Shown here one piece after another: positions 53,200 to 64,000 of a stretch of 64,000 bases of DNA. Origin of the DNA: Monoplex corrugatus. Its lineage: Eukaryota > Mollusca > Gastropoda > Littorinimorpha > Ranellidae. The notes beneath the pieces were generated by a model, which saw only the letters and a program-made list of their open reading frames with translations, was not told the DNA's origin and searched no databases. The translations under genes were made by a program, and so were the position numbers. The stretch spans positions 73,573,169 to 73,637,168 of the forward strand of contig JAPXFY010000021.1 in NCBI GenBank assembly GCA_030674185.1, written 5' to 3'. Each line of letters begins with the position of its first letter. Within the stretch, counting starts at the first letter, position 1.

Positions 53200-53420
53200 A
53201 GTTACTGATCAGGGCCAAAAACAAAACCCTTCACACTGATCTGGAGCAATGGAGTTGGATCCACAATCTCCCAGTCGTTTATGCCCGTAACCACTATGCC
53301 ACTGTGACTGGTAAAACCCTGCCCTTCAATTACACAATGACAATGACAAGATGGACTTTGAGACTGCAGCCTAAATCTGGAGCCCTTCTTCTGGCCCTTC
53401 ACAATTGCATGCTAACCATG
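53200..53420 (-). mobile_element. SINE family E copy (minus strand)
   Basis: On the minus strand GTGGCATAGTGGTTACGGGC (A box) and GTGGATCCAACTCCATTGC (B-box position), tRNA-like spacing. It does not share a body with families A-D. Confidence 0.55.
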
Positions 53421-53619
53421 CGAATTAAGGTTACATATCAATTATCACTGCATTTAGAGTACTGTACAGAAATTACTGTTACCCAAACTATCCTTCATAC
53501 TGAGACCATGCTTTATGCACTGCTGATAGGCTTGAATGAATACAGGTTACACAGGCAGGCTACTGTGTGCAATAATAATGATAATCAAAATTATTATCAT
53601 TATAACTCCGTGACACACA

Positions 53620-53716
53620 AGGTCAGGCTCTTATGTGCACTGGTAGTGGTATATTCCATCTTCTTGTTTGCATACCAGACATGGACCCTCACAGCAGATT
53701 TAGAAAGCCCAATTCA
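53620..53716 (+). pseudogene. LINE C-terminal fragment
   Basis: The frame reads LCALVVVYSIFLFAYQTWTL-TADLE. The pattern S-I/T-F/L-L-Y-x-C-E-T/S-W-T-L-T-A-x-L-E is typical of the region behind the RT domain in RTE and related LINEs. It is part of a 257-codon chance ORF that also crosses SINE E and the inverted-repeat element. Confidence 0.6.
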
Positions 53717-53732
53717 CAACAATGACATTTAT

Positions 53733-54078
53733 GAACCAGAAGAACAAGCAAACCAAAGTAAGCGCATATTCAACACAAGACAAGACAAGCGCAAATTTTC
53801 GGCCAACCGGCCTTTGTCAAGTGCAAATGCACGTTCACAAACAGACCACAAACAACACCAAACCACGGATAATATTAATAAGCAGCTTTTTATCCACTGG
53901 ACGAGGCGGCAGGGAAGTTTTTAGTCCTCTTCTTATTACCCATTGTTTGGTGTTGTTTGTGGTCTGTTTGTGACCGTGCATTCGCGCTTGACAAAGGCCG
54001 GTTGGCTGAAAATTCGCGCTTGTCTTGTCTTGTTGTGTTGAATACGCGCTTACTTTGGTTTGCTTGTTCTTCTGGTTC
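53733..54078. repeat. Long inverted repeat, arms ~131 and 134 bp, spacer 81 bp
   Basis: The left arm 53733-53863 starts GAACCAGAAGAACAAGCAAA. The right arm 53945-54078 ends GCTTGTTCTTCTGGTTC. Identity is roughly 90% or more by eye. Each arm contains TTGACAAAGGCCGGTTGGCC/T-GAAA, a hairpin (GGCC loop GGCC) followed by GAAA, like a degenerate hammerhead ribozyme core as found in Penelope-like element ends. The right arm continues outward to 54120, matching 28781-28820. The element class is inference. Confidence 0.75.
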
Positions 54079-54117
54079 CAGTTTGCTTGGGTGCGGGCAG
54101 TCGCACTTGTTTTGGAT

Positions 54118-54380
54118 CTAATGACATTTACGACACCAGAAACATCCTCAAAGATATGTCAAGATCAATTTTCATTGCAATCCAAACAAAACAGGGCTAT
54201 TATCCTATAGAATGTGAACTCCATTGTACAATCAGCTTCATGAGTCATGTAACAAAAATCCTGTTAAGATTAATAAGAATAATCATGATGAGGACAAGCA
54301 ACAGAATCAAAAGAGAAATAGCAGAAGAATAGTGTGGATTTATCAAAGGGAAAGGAACTATTAATGCCATATACATCCTG
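54118..54380 (+). pseudogene. LINE family A fragment
   Basis: DIYDTRNILKDMSRSIFIAI, IECELHCTISFMSHVTKILL and IMMRTSNRIKREIAEE-stop-CGF correspond to residues around RT blocks 1-2 of the 49936 copy. It breaks off near 54380, where family B begins. Confidence 0.85.
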
Positions 54381-55308
54381 AGATGGTCTCCACCAAGCAG
54401 TTAAAAACAAGAAAATCCCCAGGAATTGATAATGTTCAGAGAGAATTGTTAAAACATGGTGAAAAAGAAGGTCTAAAAGCAATGCACCATCTTTGCTGTA
54501 AAATCTGGAATACTCCTAAGTGGCCAACAGATTGGAATCTTCAAGAATTTGTGATACTTCACAAGAGTGACAATGTCAAAGATCGCAACAACTACAGAAC
54601 CATAGCCCTAATCAGCCACGCCAGTAAGATCCTGCTCATAATTATTCTCAACAGATTGAAGCTCAAGACAGACCAACAACCATTTGACTGCCAGGCAGGC
54701 TACAGATCCAACACAGGCACAACTGACATGTTCTTTGTGCTACAACCACTCAGAGAGAAAATGAAAAGCACTGAAAAAGAAGCTTTTGTCACCTTCATAA
54801 ACTATAGCAAAGCTTTTGACAGTGTCATTCATCTCCACCTGTTCAACACAATGGTCAAAACAGGCTTTCCCAAACACCTCATCGCATTAATTGCCTCATT
54901 ATATAAAGACCAAAAGGCTACGTTTTGACAGAACAATCAGAAATGTGATATTCTTCAACATCCACAGGGAAGTTAGACAAGGTTGTATCCTCTCACCATA
55001 TCTCTTTAACATCTACACAGAACAAGTCATGAGAGATGCTGATATAGAAGGCATGGGCATAAAGATGGGAGGGAAAAATCTTACAAGCTTGCACTATGCT
55101 GATGGCACTGCACTGTAGCAGACATCACCAGCATAAAAAGAATTCTATACAGGGTAGATGCAGCAGGCAAAAAGGCTGGCCTAAACTTGAACGCCAAGAA
55201 AACCAAAGTGCTCCATATCAGAGGCAAAGACACTAAAAACAATCATGACATTTTAATTAACAAAGTTCCTTTAGAAAATGTTAAGGATCTCAAATATCTT
55301 GGTTCTGA
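54380..55308 (+). pseudogene. LINE family B, first copy
   Basis: LKTRKSPGIDNVQRELLKHG, WPTDWNLQEFVILHKSDNVK, NNYRTIALISHASKILLIII, QAGYRSNTGTTDMFFVLQPL, AFVTFINYSKAFDSV (block A), EVRQGCILSPYLFNIYTEQV (block B) and SLHYADGTAL, where the YADD box has become YADG. Breaks occur near 54925 and 55118. It ends at LKYLGSE, where a new N-terminal RT segment starts. Confidence 0.88.
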
Positions 55309-56815
55309 GAGAAGTTAAAGTTGCTGTAAATCAGCTCAAATTAGGAAAATCACCAGGATTAGACAACATCCCTGGAGAGTTATTAAAGAATGCTGGTAAT
55401 ACAGGAATCAAAGCATTGCACCATCTATGCACTAAAATTAGGGAATCTTGCGAATAGCCAGAAGACTGGAAGAAGCAAGAATTTGTTATGCTGCACAAAC
55501 GTGGGAACATCAAAGAGTGCAACAATTATAGGACATCGCACTCATAAGCCACACCAGCAAAATCCTGTACATTATTATTTTAAACAGAATGAAAATCAAA
55601 GTGGAAGAAGATCCCTCAGACTGCCAGGCAGGTTATAGAACAAACAGAGGAACAACAGACATGCTGTTTGTACTACAAATACTAACAGAGAAGATCAGGA
55701 ACACTGAAAAAGAAGCCTTCATCACTTTTATAGACTGCAGCAAAGCATTTGACATATTATCCACAACCACTTGTTCACAGCCATGTCAACAATGGGCTTC
55801 CTAAGACACCTGATCTCACTCTTACTCTTAGCATCTCTCTAACAAGACCAAAAGGCAACAATCAGATGGAACGGAGAGCACAATGACTTCAACATCAGTA
55901 AAGGATTCTAGTCAGGCTGCATTCTCTCACCCCACCTCTTCAACATATACACAGAGCAAGTAATGACAGTGGCAGACACAGAAGGTATGGGAATGAAAAC
56001 AGGAGGAAGGAATATCACCAACCTAAGATGACACCGCCCTGTTAGCAGGAGACATCATAAGTATGAGGAGAATTCTACATCATGTAGATGCTGCAGGACA
56101 CAACGCAGAACTGAAACTGAATGCCAAAAGACCAAAGTCATGCATAGAGAAGGATCAGCTAACCAGCTACAACACAGCAGATGAATAGACAGAGCTGGAA
56201 AATGTGGACAACTTCAAGTACTTGGGCTCTGTCAAAACCAACACAGGATCTTGCAGCAAGGACATCAGATTAAGAATAGGCATGGCCAAGCAAAAAATGG
56301 TCCAGCTGAACAACATATGGAAAGACAGAAGCATACCAATGAAACTGAAGATAAGAATTTTATGCATGCTTGGTTTGGCCTGATGTCATGTACAGATGTG
56401 AAGCCCAAACTCTGAAGAAAGATGACGAAAATGAAATAAACGCAGCAGAAATGTAGTTCTACATGCGTCTTCTCATCAGAGTAAAATGGGCAGACAAAAG
56501 AACCAACAAAAGCATGCTAAAAGAATTAGCTGCCCAACGTAAAATGCTCCGAGAGATCAACAAAAGAAAACTGAAGTATATCGGGCACATGAACAGAAAC
56601 ACAAGAACCAACTTGATGACATTAGTCCTGCAGGGGAGAGTCGGGACAAAGAGAAAACAAGAAAGGCCAGCAAATCCTTCACTGGACATCCCTGACGCCT
56701 GCAAACTTGGGCTCCATGACATCATACATAGGACCAGAGACCATGTGGCCTGGCGATCCTTCGTGACAGAGTGGAGCTCCCACTGTCATCCACAGTGATG
56801 GCGATGGATGATGAA
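55308..56815 (+). pseudogene. LINE family B, second copy
   Basis: EVKVAVNQLKLGKSPGLDNI, LHHLCTKIRESCE, QAGYRTNRGTTDMLFVLQIL and AFITFIDCSKAFDI. The catalytic box is eroded (NLR-stop-DDTALLAGDI). NVDNFKYLGSVKTNTGSCSK follows, then a C-terminal VKWADKRTNKSMLKELA..KLKYIGHMNRNT and a last DHVAWRSFVTEWSSH before a (GATG)n tail at 56797-56822. At least six frame breaks. Confidence 0.88.
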
Positions 56816-56837
56816 TGATGATGGTTCTCTAGAAACT

Positions 56838-57272
56838 AATGATGGAACCTGCTCCAGTTTCCAAACACATCAAAATAAGAGTTGGAATGGCAAAGCAAAA
56901 AAGGGTCCAACTCAATGACATCTGGAAAGACAGAGGCATACCAAATGGCCTGAAAGTTAGACTTTTAAGATGTTTGATCTGGCCAGTCATTATTTATGGC
57001 TGCAAAGCCTGCACTCTGAGAAAACCTGATTGCAGAAGAATTGAGGCAGCAGAGATGTGGTTTTATCAGAGACCACTAAGTGTCAAATGGGCAGACAGAA
57101 AAACTAATGAAAGTGTCCTGGAAGAACTCGATACCACAAGAAAACTACTAGCAGACATCAACAAGAGACGACCAACTACACTGGCCATGTGTCATGCAGC
57201 AAGAACACAAGAGCTCATGGCAACAATCTTTCAAGGAAAAACGGTGGCAAAAAAGAAGAAAGGCAGACCTCC
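56838..57272 (+). pseudogene. LINE family B, third copy (C-terminal part)
   Basis: HIKIRVGMAKQKRVQLNDIW, GIPNGLKVRLLRCLIWPVII, YGCKACTLRKPDCRRIEAAE-MWFYQRP, VKWADRKTNESVLEEL and a KKKKGRPPIS end. It repeats the C-terminal part of the second copy immediately downstream of that copy's tail. Confidence 0.88.
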
Positions 57273-57574
57273 AATCTCATACGTATATTGTACAAAGTTA
57301 TTTAGTTATTACACCACATAATGATGTATGAAAATCATTACATATCCATGAACCAAACCCCCTTATTCATTGTACAAAAAAAAATCAACAATATCTTCAA
57401 TTTTGTGTCATGTGTTTTGAAACTTGCATGTAATGCACAACAGTTAACATACAGTCAATTCGCAAAAAGATGGTTTTTGTTTATTATAGCTGCTATTGCT
57501 TTTAAGTGTTCCAATCAATTCTTTCTGGAATGTGTGCATGTTTTTACATGCATGTTGTTTGACCCACAATATAT

Positions 57575-57866
57575 TACATCAGTAGTACCACATGCTGGGT
57601 ATTTCCATGTTTCCAGAGGCTGCCTAATTCTGACATGGCTTACAGTTACAGCCTTTTTGATGCACGTATTTGATGTTTTGCATCTGTGTACACATGAACG
57701 AGGTTCAGGCACTTGCAGATATGTACATGTAGCTGATCTGGGAGTGGGAGATCACAGAAATCTCCATTGTTTACCCAACAGGCCATACCCTGAGTGGACT
57801 GCACTCAAAGTCAGACCATCTGATTTCTAACAGTCTAGCCACCTGGCCATCATACCAGGTTAAATG
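57575..57866 (-). mobile_element. SINE family B copy (minus strand)
   Basis: On the minus strand: cctggtatgatggccaggtgg (head), agaaatcagatggtctgact (B-box region), and ggaaacatggaaatacccag (tail segment shared with 48560-48597). Confidence 0.65.
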
Positions 57867-58177
57867 AAATCAAACTAAATAATGCTGAACTTTAAGGGAA
57901 AAATGTAAATAAAAAGGCTTTCATTTTGACCTGTTTTGATACATTTCTTTTCCCCTGCTGTCATGTGTTTCCCATACATTTTGAATGTTTTCATGAAAGC
58001 ACACATACACACACGCACTCATGCATGCAATCACATGCACACACACACACACACAACCACATGCACACATACACACACACTTTACGGAGTTTACCCCAGT
58101 AACTTGGCAATCTGTGTCATGAACTTGATGAAGATGAATTTCACACATTCTGCCAAAACCAAAACATCCCATATATA

Positions 58178-58188
58178 TGTATGTGTGT

Positions 58189-58275
<87 letters not shown>
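58178..58275 (+). repeat. (GT)n microsatellite
   Basis: GT run with two GG interruptions; (TA)n follows at 58340-58370. Confidence 0.95.
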
Positions 58276-58554
58276 GACTGAGTCAGTGTGTGTGCACGCA
58301 AGAACACTGTTGTTTGTTCTATTTCTGTAAAGTGCAAAAATATATTATATATATATATATAATATATATTTTTTTTTTATGCTTTTGACATTGACTTGTT
58401 TGTGCTGTATTGGTGAAATTAATAATAATGTTATCATTACCATATGCCTAGTAGTTTGCATTGTATTAATGAAATTATTATTATTATGATTATTATTATG
58501 ATTATTATTATAATCATCATCCCACCACCACCACCATCACCATCATCATCTCTC

Positions 58555-59661
58555 CTTCATAATGTCTCGCATTGACTATTGCAATTCACTCCTGTCTGGT
58601 CTTCCTGCCTCCACCATTCACATCCTACAGCGCATTCAAAACAATGCTGTACGCCTTGTACTCAAAAAAAAAAAAGCTGACCACATATCTCCTCTCCTGG
58701 CACAACTTCACTGGCTCCCTGTATCAAAGCGCATACAGTACAAACTAGACACCATGTGCTACAAAAGCCTCAATAACGCAGCCCCCGATTACCTGTCAAG
58801 CCTACTTGAGATCTATGTTCCTTCACGTACCCTCCGCTCTAATAATAATATATTTTATTTATATAGCACAAAATCTTGATAAAATCAAATCTAAGCGCTG
58901 AGCGTATACATGCATACATACCTACATACATATGAGCGTATACATGCATACATACTTACATACATAAATCTAAGCTGAGCGTATACATGCATACATACAT
59001 ACATACATAAATCTAAGCGTATACAATACATACGTACGCACATGCATACATAATAATTACAATATTTATATAGCGCAAAATCTCGACAAAATCAAATCCA
59101 AGCGCCGAAAAGACACACACGCACGCATGCACACACACGCCACACACACACACACACACACACACACGCATGGCCACAAATGGGGAGAAAGAATAAAAGC
59201 AATAAAAGCAAGAATAAAACCAATGGAAAACCACAGAGAGCACATCATATACAATTATATATTAAAACAAAATGATTCCCCTCAGAGCGGAGACAGGCTG
59301 TCTCCGATCCTCTGACTTTTCGCTTTCCACGCACTAAGCTCAATACCTATGGTCCACGAGCCTTCTCTGTTTCTGGTCCACTCTCCTGGAACAAACTTCC
59401 TCTCTCAGTCCATCAGCAACCTACTTTTGTCTCCTTCAAGTCCGCTCTCAAAACTCCTTTTCTCCTCTCAAATAAAATCCTAACCTCACTCAACCCCCCC
59501 CCCCCCCCCCTCTGCAGCCTGTCTCCGCTCGGAGGGAAATCACATGGTTATAATATATAATTGTATATCATCTATATGCTATGCTCTCTATAATTTTCCA
59601 TTGCTTTTATTCTTGCTTTTATTGCTTTTTATTCTTTCTCCCCATTTATAGCCATGCGTGT

Positions 59662-59749
<88 letters not shown>

Positions 59750-59890
59750 TGGTGCGTGCGTGCGTGCCTGCGTGCGTGTGTGTGTGTGTGCGTGCGTGCG
59801 TGCTTGCGTGTGTGTCTGCTTCAGCGCTTAGATTTGATTTTATCAAGATTTTGCGCTATATAAATATTGTAATTATTATTATTATTATTG
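58555..59890 (+). pseudogene. CR1/L2-like LINE tail, split by inverted copies of its own 3' UTR
   Basis: [14 protein letters not shown] and [14 protein letters not shown] through YVPSRTLRS run to 58840. The ORF resumes at about 59303 (ctccgatcctctgacttttc) as [13 protein letters not shown] codons to WNKLPLSVHQ, then the 3' UTR with (GT)n at 59656-59750 and the (ATT)n end at 59890. Between them, 58841-59300 is the minus-strand 3' UTR (aataataat, TATATAGCACAAAATCTTGA). Confidence 0.85.
58841..59300 (-). mobile_element. CR1/L2-like 3' UTR insertion(s), inverted
   Basis: Two head starts are seen: TTATATAGCACAAAATCTTG at about 58857 and TTATATAGCGCAAAATCTCG at about 59068. Each reads into CAAATC-AAGCGC. 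Between them are ATACATGCATACATAC repeats. The right end, CAGAGCGGAGACAGGCT, is the reverse complement of the 3' UTR start seen at 39540-39560. Confidence 0.75.
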
Positions 59891-60299
59891 TATGCCTGCA
59901 CAAGAGAAGATCTTTATGCCCGGAAACGCACTTGGTGTACGAACAGCACCTGGCCCAGAATGGAGTGAATTGGACAGCCTTTGTTGCTGCCCTAAACCAG
60001 TGCATGCCAATGGTAAAACAGGTAGTATGTACACTACAGCCTAGCTATGTTTAGAAGTTAAGGAGAATGATGGTGATGATGAGGTTAGAGGGTGTGGGGT
60101 ATGTAGGGGGTGTAATGGTTGACTATTTATACAATTTAACATTACCACACTGAGAACTAATTGGGTGTATTGTATACATTATGTATATAATGTGTGTAAC
60201 TGTGTCATGTGTATGAATGTGTATGTATGTAAATCGGGTAAGCACCACTTCTGTAGTCTTACAAACCTTTTTTCATTTTTATTTTCAACAAAACAGTTA

Positions 60300-61233
60300 C
60301 TTCTTCTGAGTCTTCAGTTCTTGTTCCCTTGACACAGTTACATGAACACTGTCACAAATACACACAACATAATTACATGCATACACATAGAAACAGTTTA
60401 CACAAACACTAACAGTAACATAATTCATAGTAATCATACACACACTGACACAATAACAGAAATACAATGATACATACAGTATCATACATACTGACACATT
60501 TACACACACATACACAATTACATACACACACTGCCACAATCATTATACCCACAGATACACTGCCACAATTGCATACAACCTGATATAATTACATACACAC
60601 TCTGAGTCTGACACAATTGCACATGCACAAAGATGATTACATACACAGTTACAATTACATAAACACAGTACACACACTGACACAATCACATATACACAGA
60701 GTAACACAATTACATACATTCATGCAGTGACACAATTACACACACACACAACCACACACACATACATACATACACACACAGAGACTCAATTACACTATTT
60801 ACAGACAAACAATGACAAAGAATTACACACACATACTGACACAAATACACTGATACAATTACACATACACACACTGAGACATTTACACACACTGACACAA
60901 CATACACACACTCGCACAATTACTTACACTTACAGTTACACCCACCCACACACAATTGCATACACAACTGTTACACTTTGACACAATTACACAGACACAA
61001 TTACACACAACATACATCGCAACAATTACATTGGCACAATTAAACGCATATTAACACAAACACACACAGACACAATTACACATGCACTGACACACACACA
61101 TAGTAAGCATTAATATAATTACACACACATAGTAAATAATTAAACGCTTGCTGACATGCAAACACACACACACACTCACTCTCTCCCTCTCTCTCTGAGA
61201 CACAGCTACACACAAATACACATACTGTCAAAA

Positions 61234-61281
<48 letters not shown>

Positions 61282-61345
61282 CACACACTGATATAAATAC
61301 ACATTGACAAAATAGCACATAAACACACATTCAGACTGACACACA
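60300..61345 (+). repeat. Degenerate CA-rich array
   Basis: About 1 kb of irregular ACACAATTACATACACAC-type units with ACTGACACAATT variants and a purer (CA)n at 61225-61290. No fixed period. Confidence 0.8.
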
Positions 61346-61349
61346 CTGA

Positions 61350-62390
61350 CACATGTTATACACAACTTATTTACTGAATTTTGAAATCATAAGTTTGTTT
61401 TTTTAGCCTGGACCTAATTAAGACATATTTAAGAACTTAAAACAAATCATTACTTGTTTAAGTAACTTAGGGGCCTAATTAAAACTGGTTTGAATGACAA
61501 ACCTTTGATTTCTAAATCTACAGTGGTAGTCTAATCCAAACAATGAAAAATCATTTCTATTAAATCTGATGTCATACTCATAGTGGCTTGAAATTAATGT
61601 CCTACTGGATGTGAAAACTGCAGCACTGGGGCAACCTGATATACACTAGATAGAATGACAATATTTATAATAAAAAATAACAGCTTTTCATGATAATAAT
61701 CAGTGATAATAATAATAATTATTGTTCTATACTGTAATTGTATTGATAGTACACACAAGAACTCTAAGCAAATCACTGCACTTCATACAAAGTAGGCCAA
61801 ATTACTAAAATATACAACAGATCATTATTACAATTCATATCTAAACCGACTAAAGGCTAATGATAAAACTAAAAGTAGACCTTGGCCTAAACCTAAAATC
61901 GAAAAAAACAGTTTAGTAATCACCCCAAATCCAAATTATATGCCATTTATCTGACGATCACTGATCAACGTCTTTGTGTTCAAAGCAACGTCAAGTCTTC
62001 ACAGCGGCCACTGTGTAGCCAGTCTATCGGGCCTAAAACACGTCTGAAAAAAATGGCAGCAGATGCAGTTGCACAATGGCGACGCCGTCAATTCGAGCCT
62101 GTTTCAAGCTGGCTGAAACCGATGTACATACGGATCCACACATTATAACCATCCATAGATTTATGATAGGTAATTTAAGAAAAACAATGTACTGAAAGCT
62201 TTACGGCGTGTGTAAACCTGTCACAAAACTGCTGTGCGCCAAAAATCGGCTGCTTTTCCAGTTTCTGTACCACGTTGTCGTCTGCTTTTGTTCGCTTCCA
62301 GCGCGCCTTCACAAAGAGATCTAGGTCGAAACGGCCTCGCTGGCAACAAAAAATCCACTGAATTTCAAAAACGAAAGACAAAACACACAC
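61350..62390. other. Low-repeat sequence
   Basis: No repeats recognised. A plus-strand ATG at about 62054 starts MAADAVAQWRRRQFEPVSSW but stops after 31 codons. CpG density rises from about 61960. It may be the region just inside the candidate promoter. Confidence 0.4.
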
Positions 62391-62394
62391 TTAC

Positions 62395-62760
62395 TTCTGA
62401 TATTGGCAGTCTTGTTCTTGTCAACAAGTCACTCGCGTTTCAACAATGTCATTTTGGATCGAAAAAGAGCCACCCCACACAGCCTCAGTTTTATTAACCT
62501 GAAACGATCCCAAAGCGAAGGTCACCGAAGGGTTAGGGGTTAAACATGGTCACATGGTCTCAATGTTTTGATTGGGATCGAAGCACGTTCCATTCCAGTT
62601 TTGGAGTGCGATAGTCGGAACATTCTGCGTATCTTTTTGGAAACATTACGTTTTTATCATGTTGCCGAAAGTGGAAAGTGTAGCCTACTTTAACTTTTTC
62701 TGTGAGTGGGGAAGAGATCTGTGGCGGGCTGCCAAAAGCTGTGTTGTGTGACGTCAGCGC
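62395..62760 (-). promoter_or_regulatory. Candidate promoter and first untranslated exon on the minus strand
   Basis: A strong minus-strand donor, TATCAGAA|GTAAGTG, lies at 62395/62394. Upstream on that strand are a CCAATC box near 62575, a perfect CRE palindrome TGACGTCA at 62749-62756, and CpG-dense DNA including a CG run near 62756-62765. The stretch before the donor has no long ORF, only ATGACATTG..TGA (seven codons), as expected for a 5' UTR. The transporter needs such an exon upstream of 48261, and no better candidate was seen. The link is inference from position and strand; it could equally serve another gene or be chance. Confidence 0.25.
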
Positions 62761-62869
62761 GCGCGGTGTGAGCATTGCAACCTCGGTTGAACCTCAGTCA
62801 CTGATCCGGGGCGTGAATAATGAGGGGACACCGTTGAGAAATGGCCTAATTTTGTCCCCCCCCCCCCCC

Positions 62870-62878
<9 letters not shown>

Positions 62879-62908
<30 letters not shown>

Positions 62909-62920
62909 CGCGCGCGCGTG
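62879..62920 (+). repeat. (GT)n-(GC)n microsatellite
   Basis: Preceded by a C-run (62857-62869). Alternating purine-pyrimidine of this kind can adopt Z-DNA. Confidence 0.95.
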
Positions 62921-62944
62921 ATGCCAGTGGTTGTTTTGTTTTGC

Positions 62945-64000
62945 TTTTCAGTATATTTACAGTGAGCCTGACGAGTGTGCCAGGCGTCACATGGAGGCAA
63001 TCATCGGGGTCAAGACAATGAAACACATACAATCACAAAACTGTATGGCAGACTGCCGGCATGGTTTCATACCAAAACATTGCTGTGTCACAACTCTTCT
63101 GTCAGTTGTGGACACCTCTGAAGACAGAGTCAATCGACGAGGGAAAGCCAGTGAAAGCCCTATCTGCAAAGGCATTCGACTCAGTTCTGCATGAACGTCT
63201 CCTAACAGTCGAATCTTATGGAATCACGGCAAAGTATAGCGGTAAGGCGTTAACACACGTCCTTACATGGTTTTGACTTTCCTCATTGGCCGTAGATGAT
63301 GCGTAAACAATAATTTCTCCAGCTGAGCACCTGCCACTGGTGGGTTCCTCAAGAAAGCGTCATGGGACCAGTTCTCTTCATCATTTTCATTACTGACCTA
63401 TCAGTCTGTGTAGACAACACGAAAGTGACACTGTGAAATCCGAACAAAAGAGGGATCAACTCCAAAAAGACGTGGACAAATCTAAGTGAACTGGGCAGAC
63501 CAATGGCAACTGCAATTCAACGCAGACAAACGTTAAGTTCTTCATATTGGCCGTAATAAGCCAGCCCACAAATACAGTGTGAAAGCACACAGATCTGATG
63601 CAAGATACTGGATCTTGACGTTTTAGTAGATAATGATGAGAAGGTCAGCAGACACATCGAAGCTCAGGTCACCAGGACAGACAACCTTCTCAGCTTTATC
63701 AAGAGATCCTATAAATTCGTGGACATCGACAGCATGAGAACGCTGGTTACTGCACTCATCAGGCCTCACCTGGAATTTGCCAACGTTGTGTGAGGTCATC
63801 ACGCTACCAGAAAGACAGTAAACTGAAGCACTGCTGAGAAAAGCTGCTAAGTTTGTGCCAAGAATAAAGATCTGCCCTACGAAATAACGACTCAAAAAGA
63901 TGACAATCCCAGGTATTCAATACTGGAGACAGAGAGACAGACAATAGAAAACAGACAGACAGACACAGACAGACAGACAGAGGAGACATGATACAGCTGT
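62945..64000 (+). pseudogene. CR1-like LINE, reverse transcriptase remnant running off the window
   Basis: Frames in order: KTMKHIQSQNCMADCRHGFI with CCVTTLLSVVD (the QHGF-T-LL block); a KAFDSVLHERLLTVESYGIT block; WVPQESVMGPVLFIIFITDL (from VPQGSVLGPLLFLIYINDL-type); DLDVLVDNDEKVSRHIEAQV; NLLSFIKRSYKFVD; and RTLVTALIRPHLEFANVV. The catalytic box is lost in the gap after 63420. The end is IQYWRQRD-like DNA expanded as (ACAG)n, then GGAGACATGATACAGC, matching the RRGDMIQ ending of the family. The element continues beyond 64000. Confidence 0.88.

Noticed and set aside
53151..53924. 257-codon plus-strand ORF
   Set aside because: It runs through a SINE in reverse, a LINE fragment and one arm of the inverted repeat. 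Only the short LINE part is meaningful.

Overview
The window is eukaryotic and most likely from a mollusc, probably a gastropod. The reasons are long spliced introns, very abundant microsatellites and minisatellites, tRNA-derived SINEs, RTE-like and CR1/L2-like LINEs, and piggyBac-type TTAA insertions. No single feature proves the species. There is no rRNA, tRNA gene, CRISPR array or bacterial operon.

One host gene can be assembled with confidence. It is a minus-strand SLC16-type monocarboxylate transporter-like gene (MFS fold, 12 membrane segments) whose seven coding exons run from 48222 down to 13750. All junctions have GT/AG borders and matching phases, and the product is 444 residues from the chosen start. 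A CpG-rich stretch near 62.4-62.8 kb, with a CRE octamer and a good minus-strand donor, could be its promoter and first untranslated exon, but this is weak. Nearly everything between 13.7 and 48 kb is therefore intron of this gene.

Layout. 1-7 kb: copies of one dispersed repeat (called element X here), one split by a 1.2-kb piggyBac-like insertion, with three minisatellites grown from its segments. 7-13.7 kb: SINE copies, a second TTAA-flanked element and a 15-bp array passing into a 35-bp array. 13.75-14.74 kb: terminal exon of the transporter, followed in the adjoining intron by about 14 tandem copies of its own splice acceptor. 15-22 kb: exons 4-6, SINEs, microsatellites and a 47-bp array. 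22.5-30 kb (intron 3): an internally deleted LINE, a broken ORF resembling the zinc-binding N-terminal part of RAG1 and of RAG1-N-like molluscan mobile elements, and a 1.72-kb transposon with 15-bp terminal inverted repeats and its own first coding exon. 30.6-33.9 kb: exons 3 and 2 and a 51-bp array. 33.9-36.2 kb: about 48 copies of a 46-bp unit, many carrying an AP-1 core. 39-49 kb: LINE and SINE copies and five more arrays, at least three of them derived from SINE segments. 49.9-57.3 kb: a mosaic of dead LINE open reading frames and a long inverted repeat. 58-64 kb: self-nested CR1/L2-like tails, CA-rich DNA, the candidate promoter and a CR1-like LINE running off the end.

The recurrent theme is that minisatellites are born inside other units: different segments of element X, of two SINE families, of a LINE and even of a host splice site have been tandemly amplified. 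The long ORFs that cover these arrays are periodicity artefacts, not genes.
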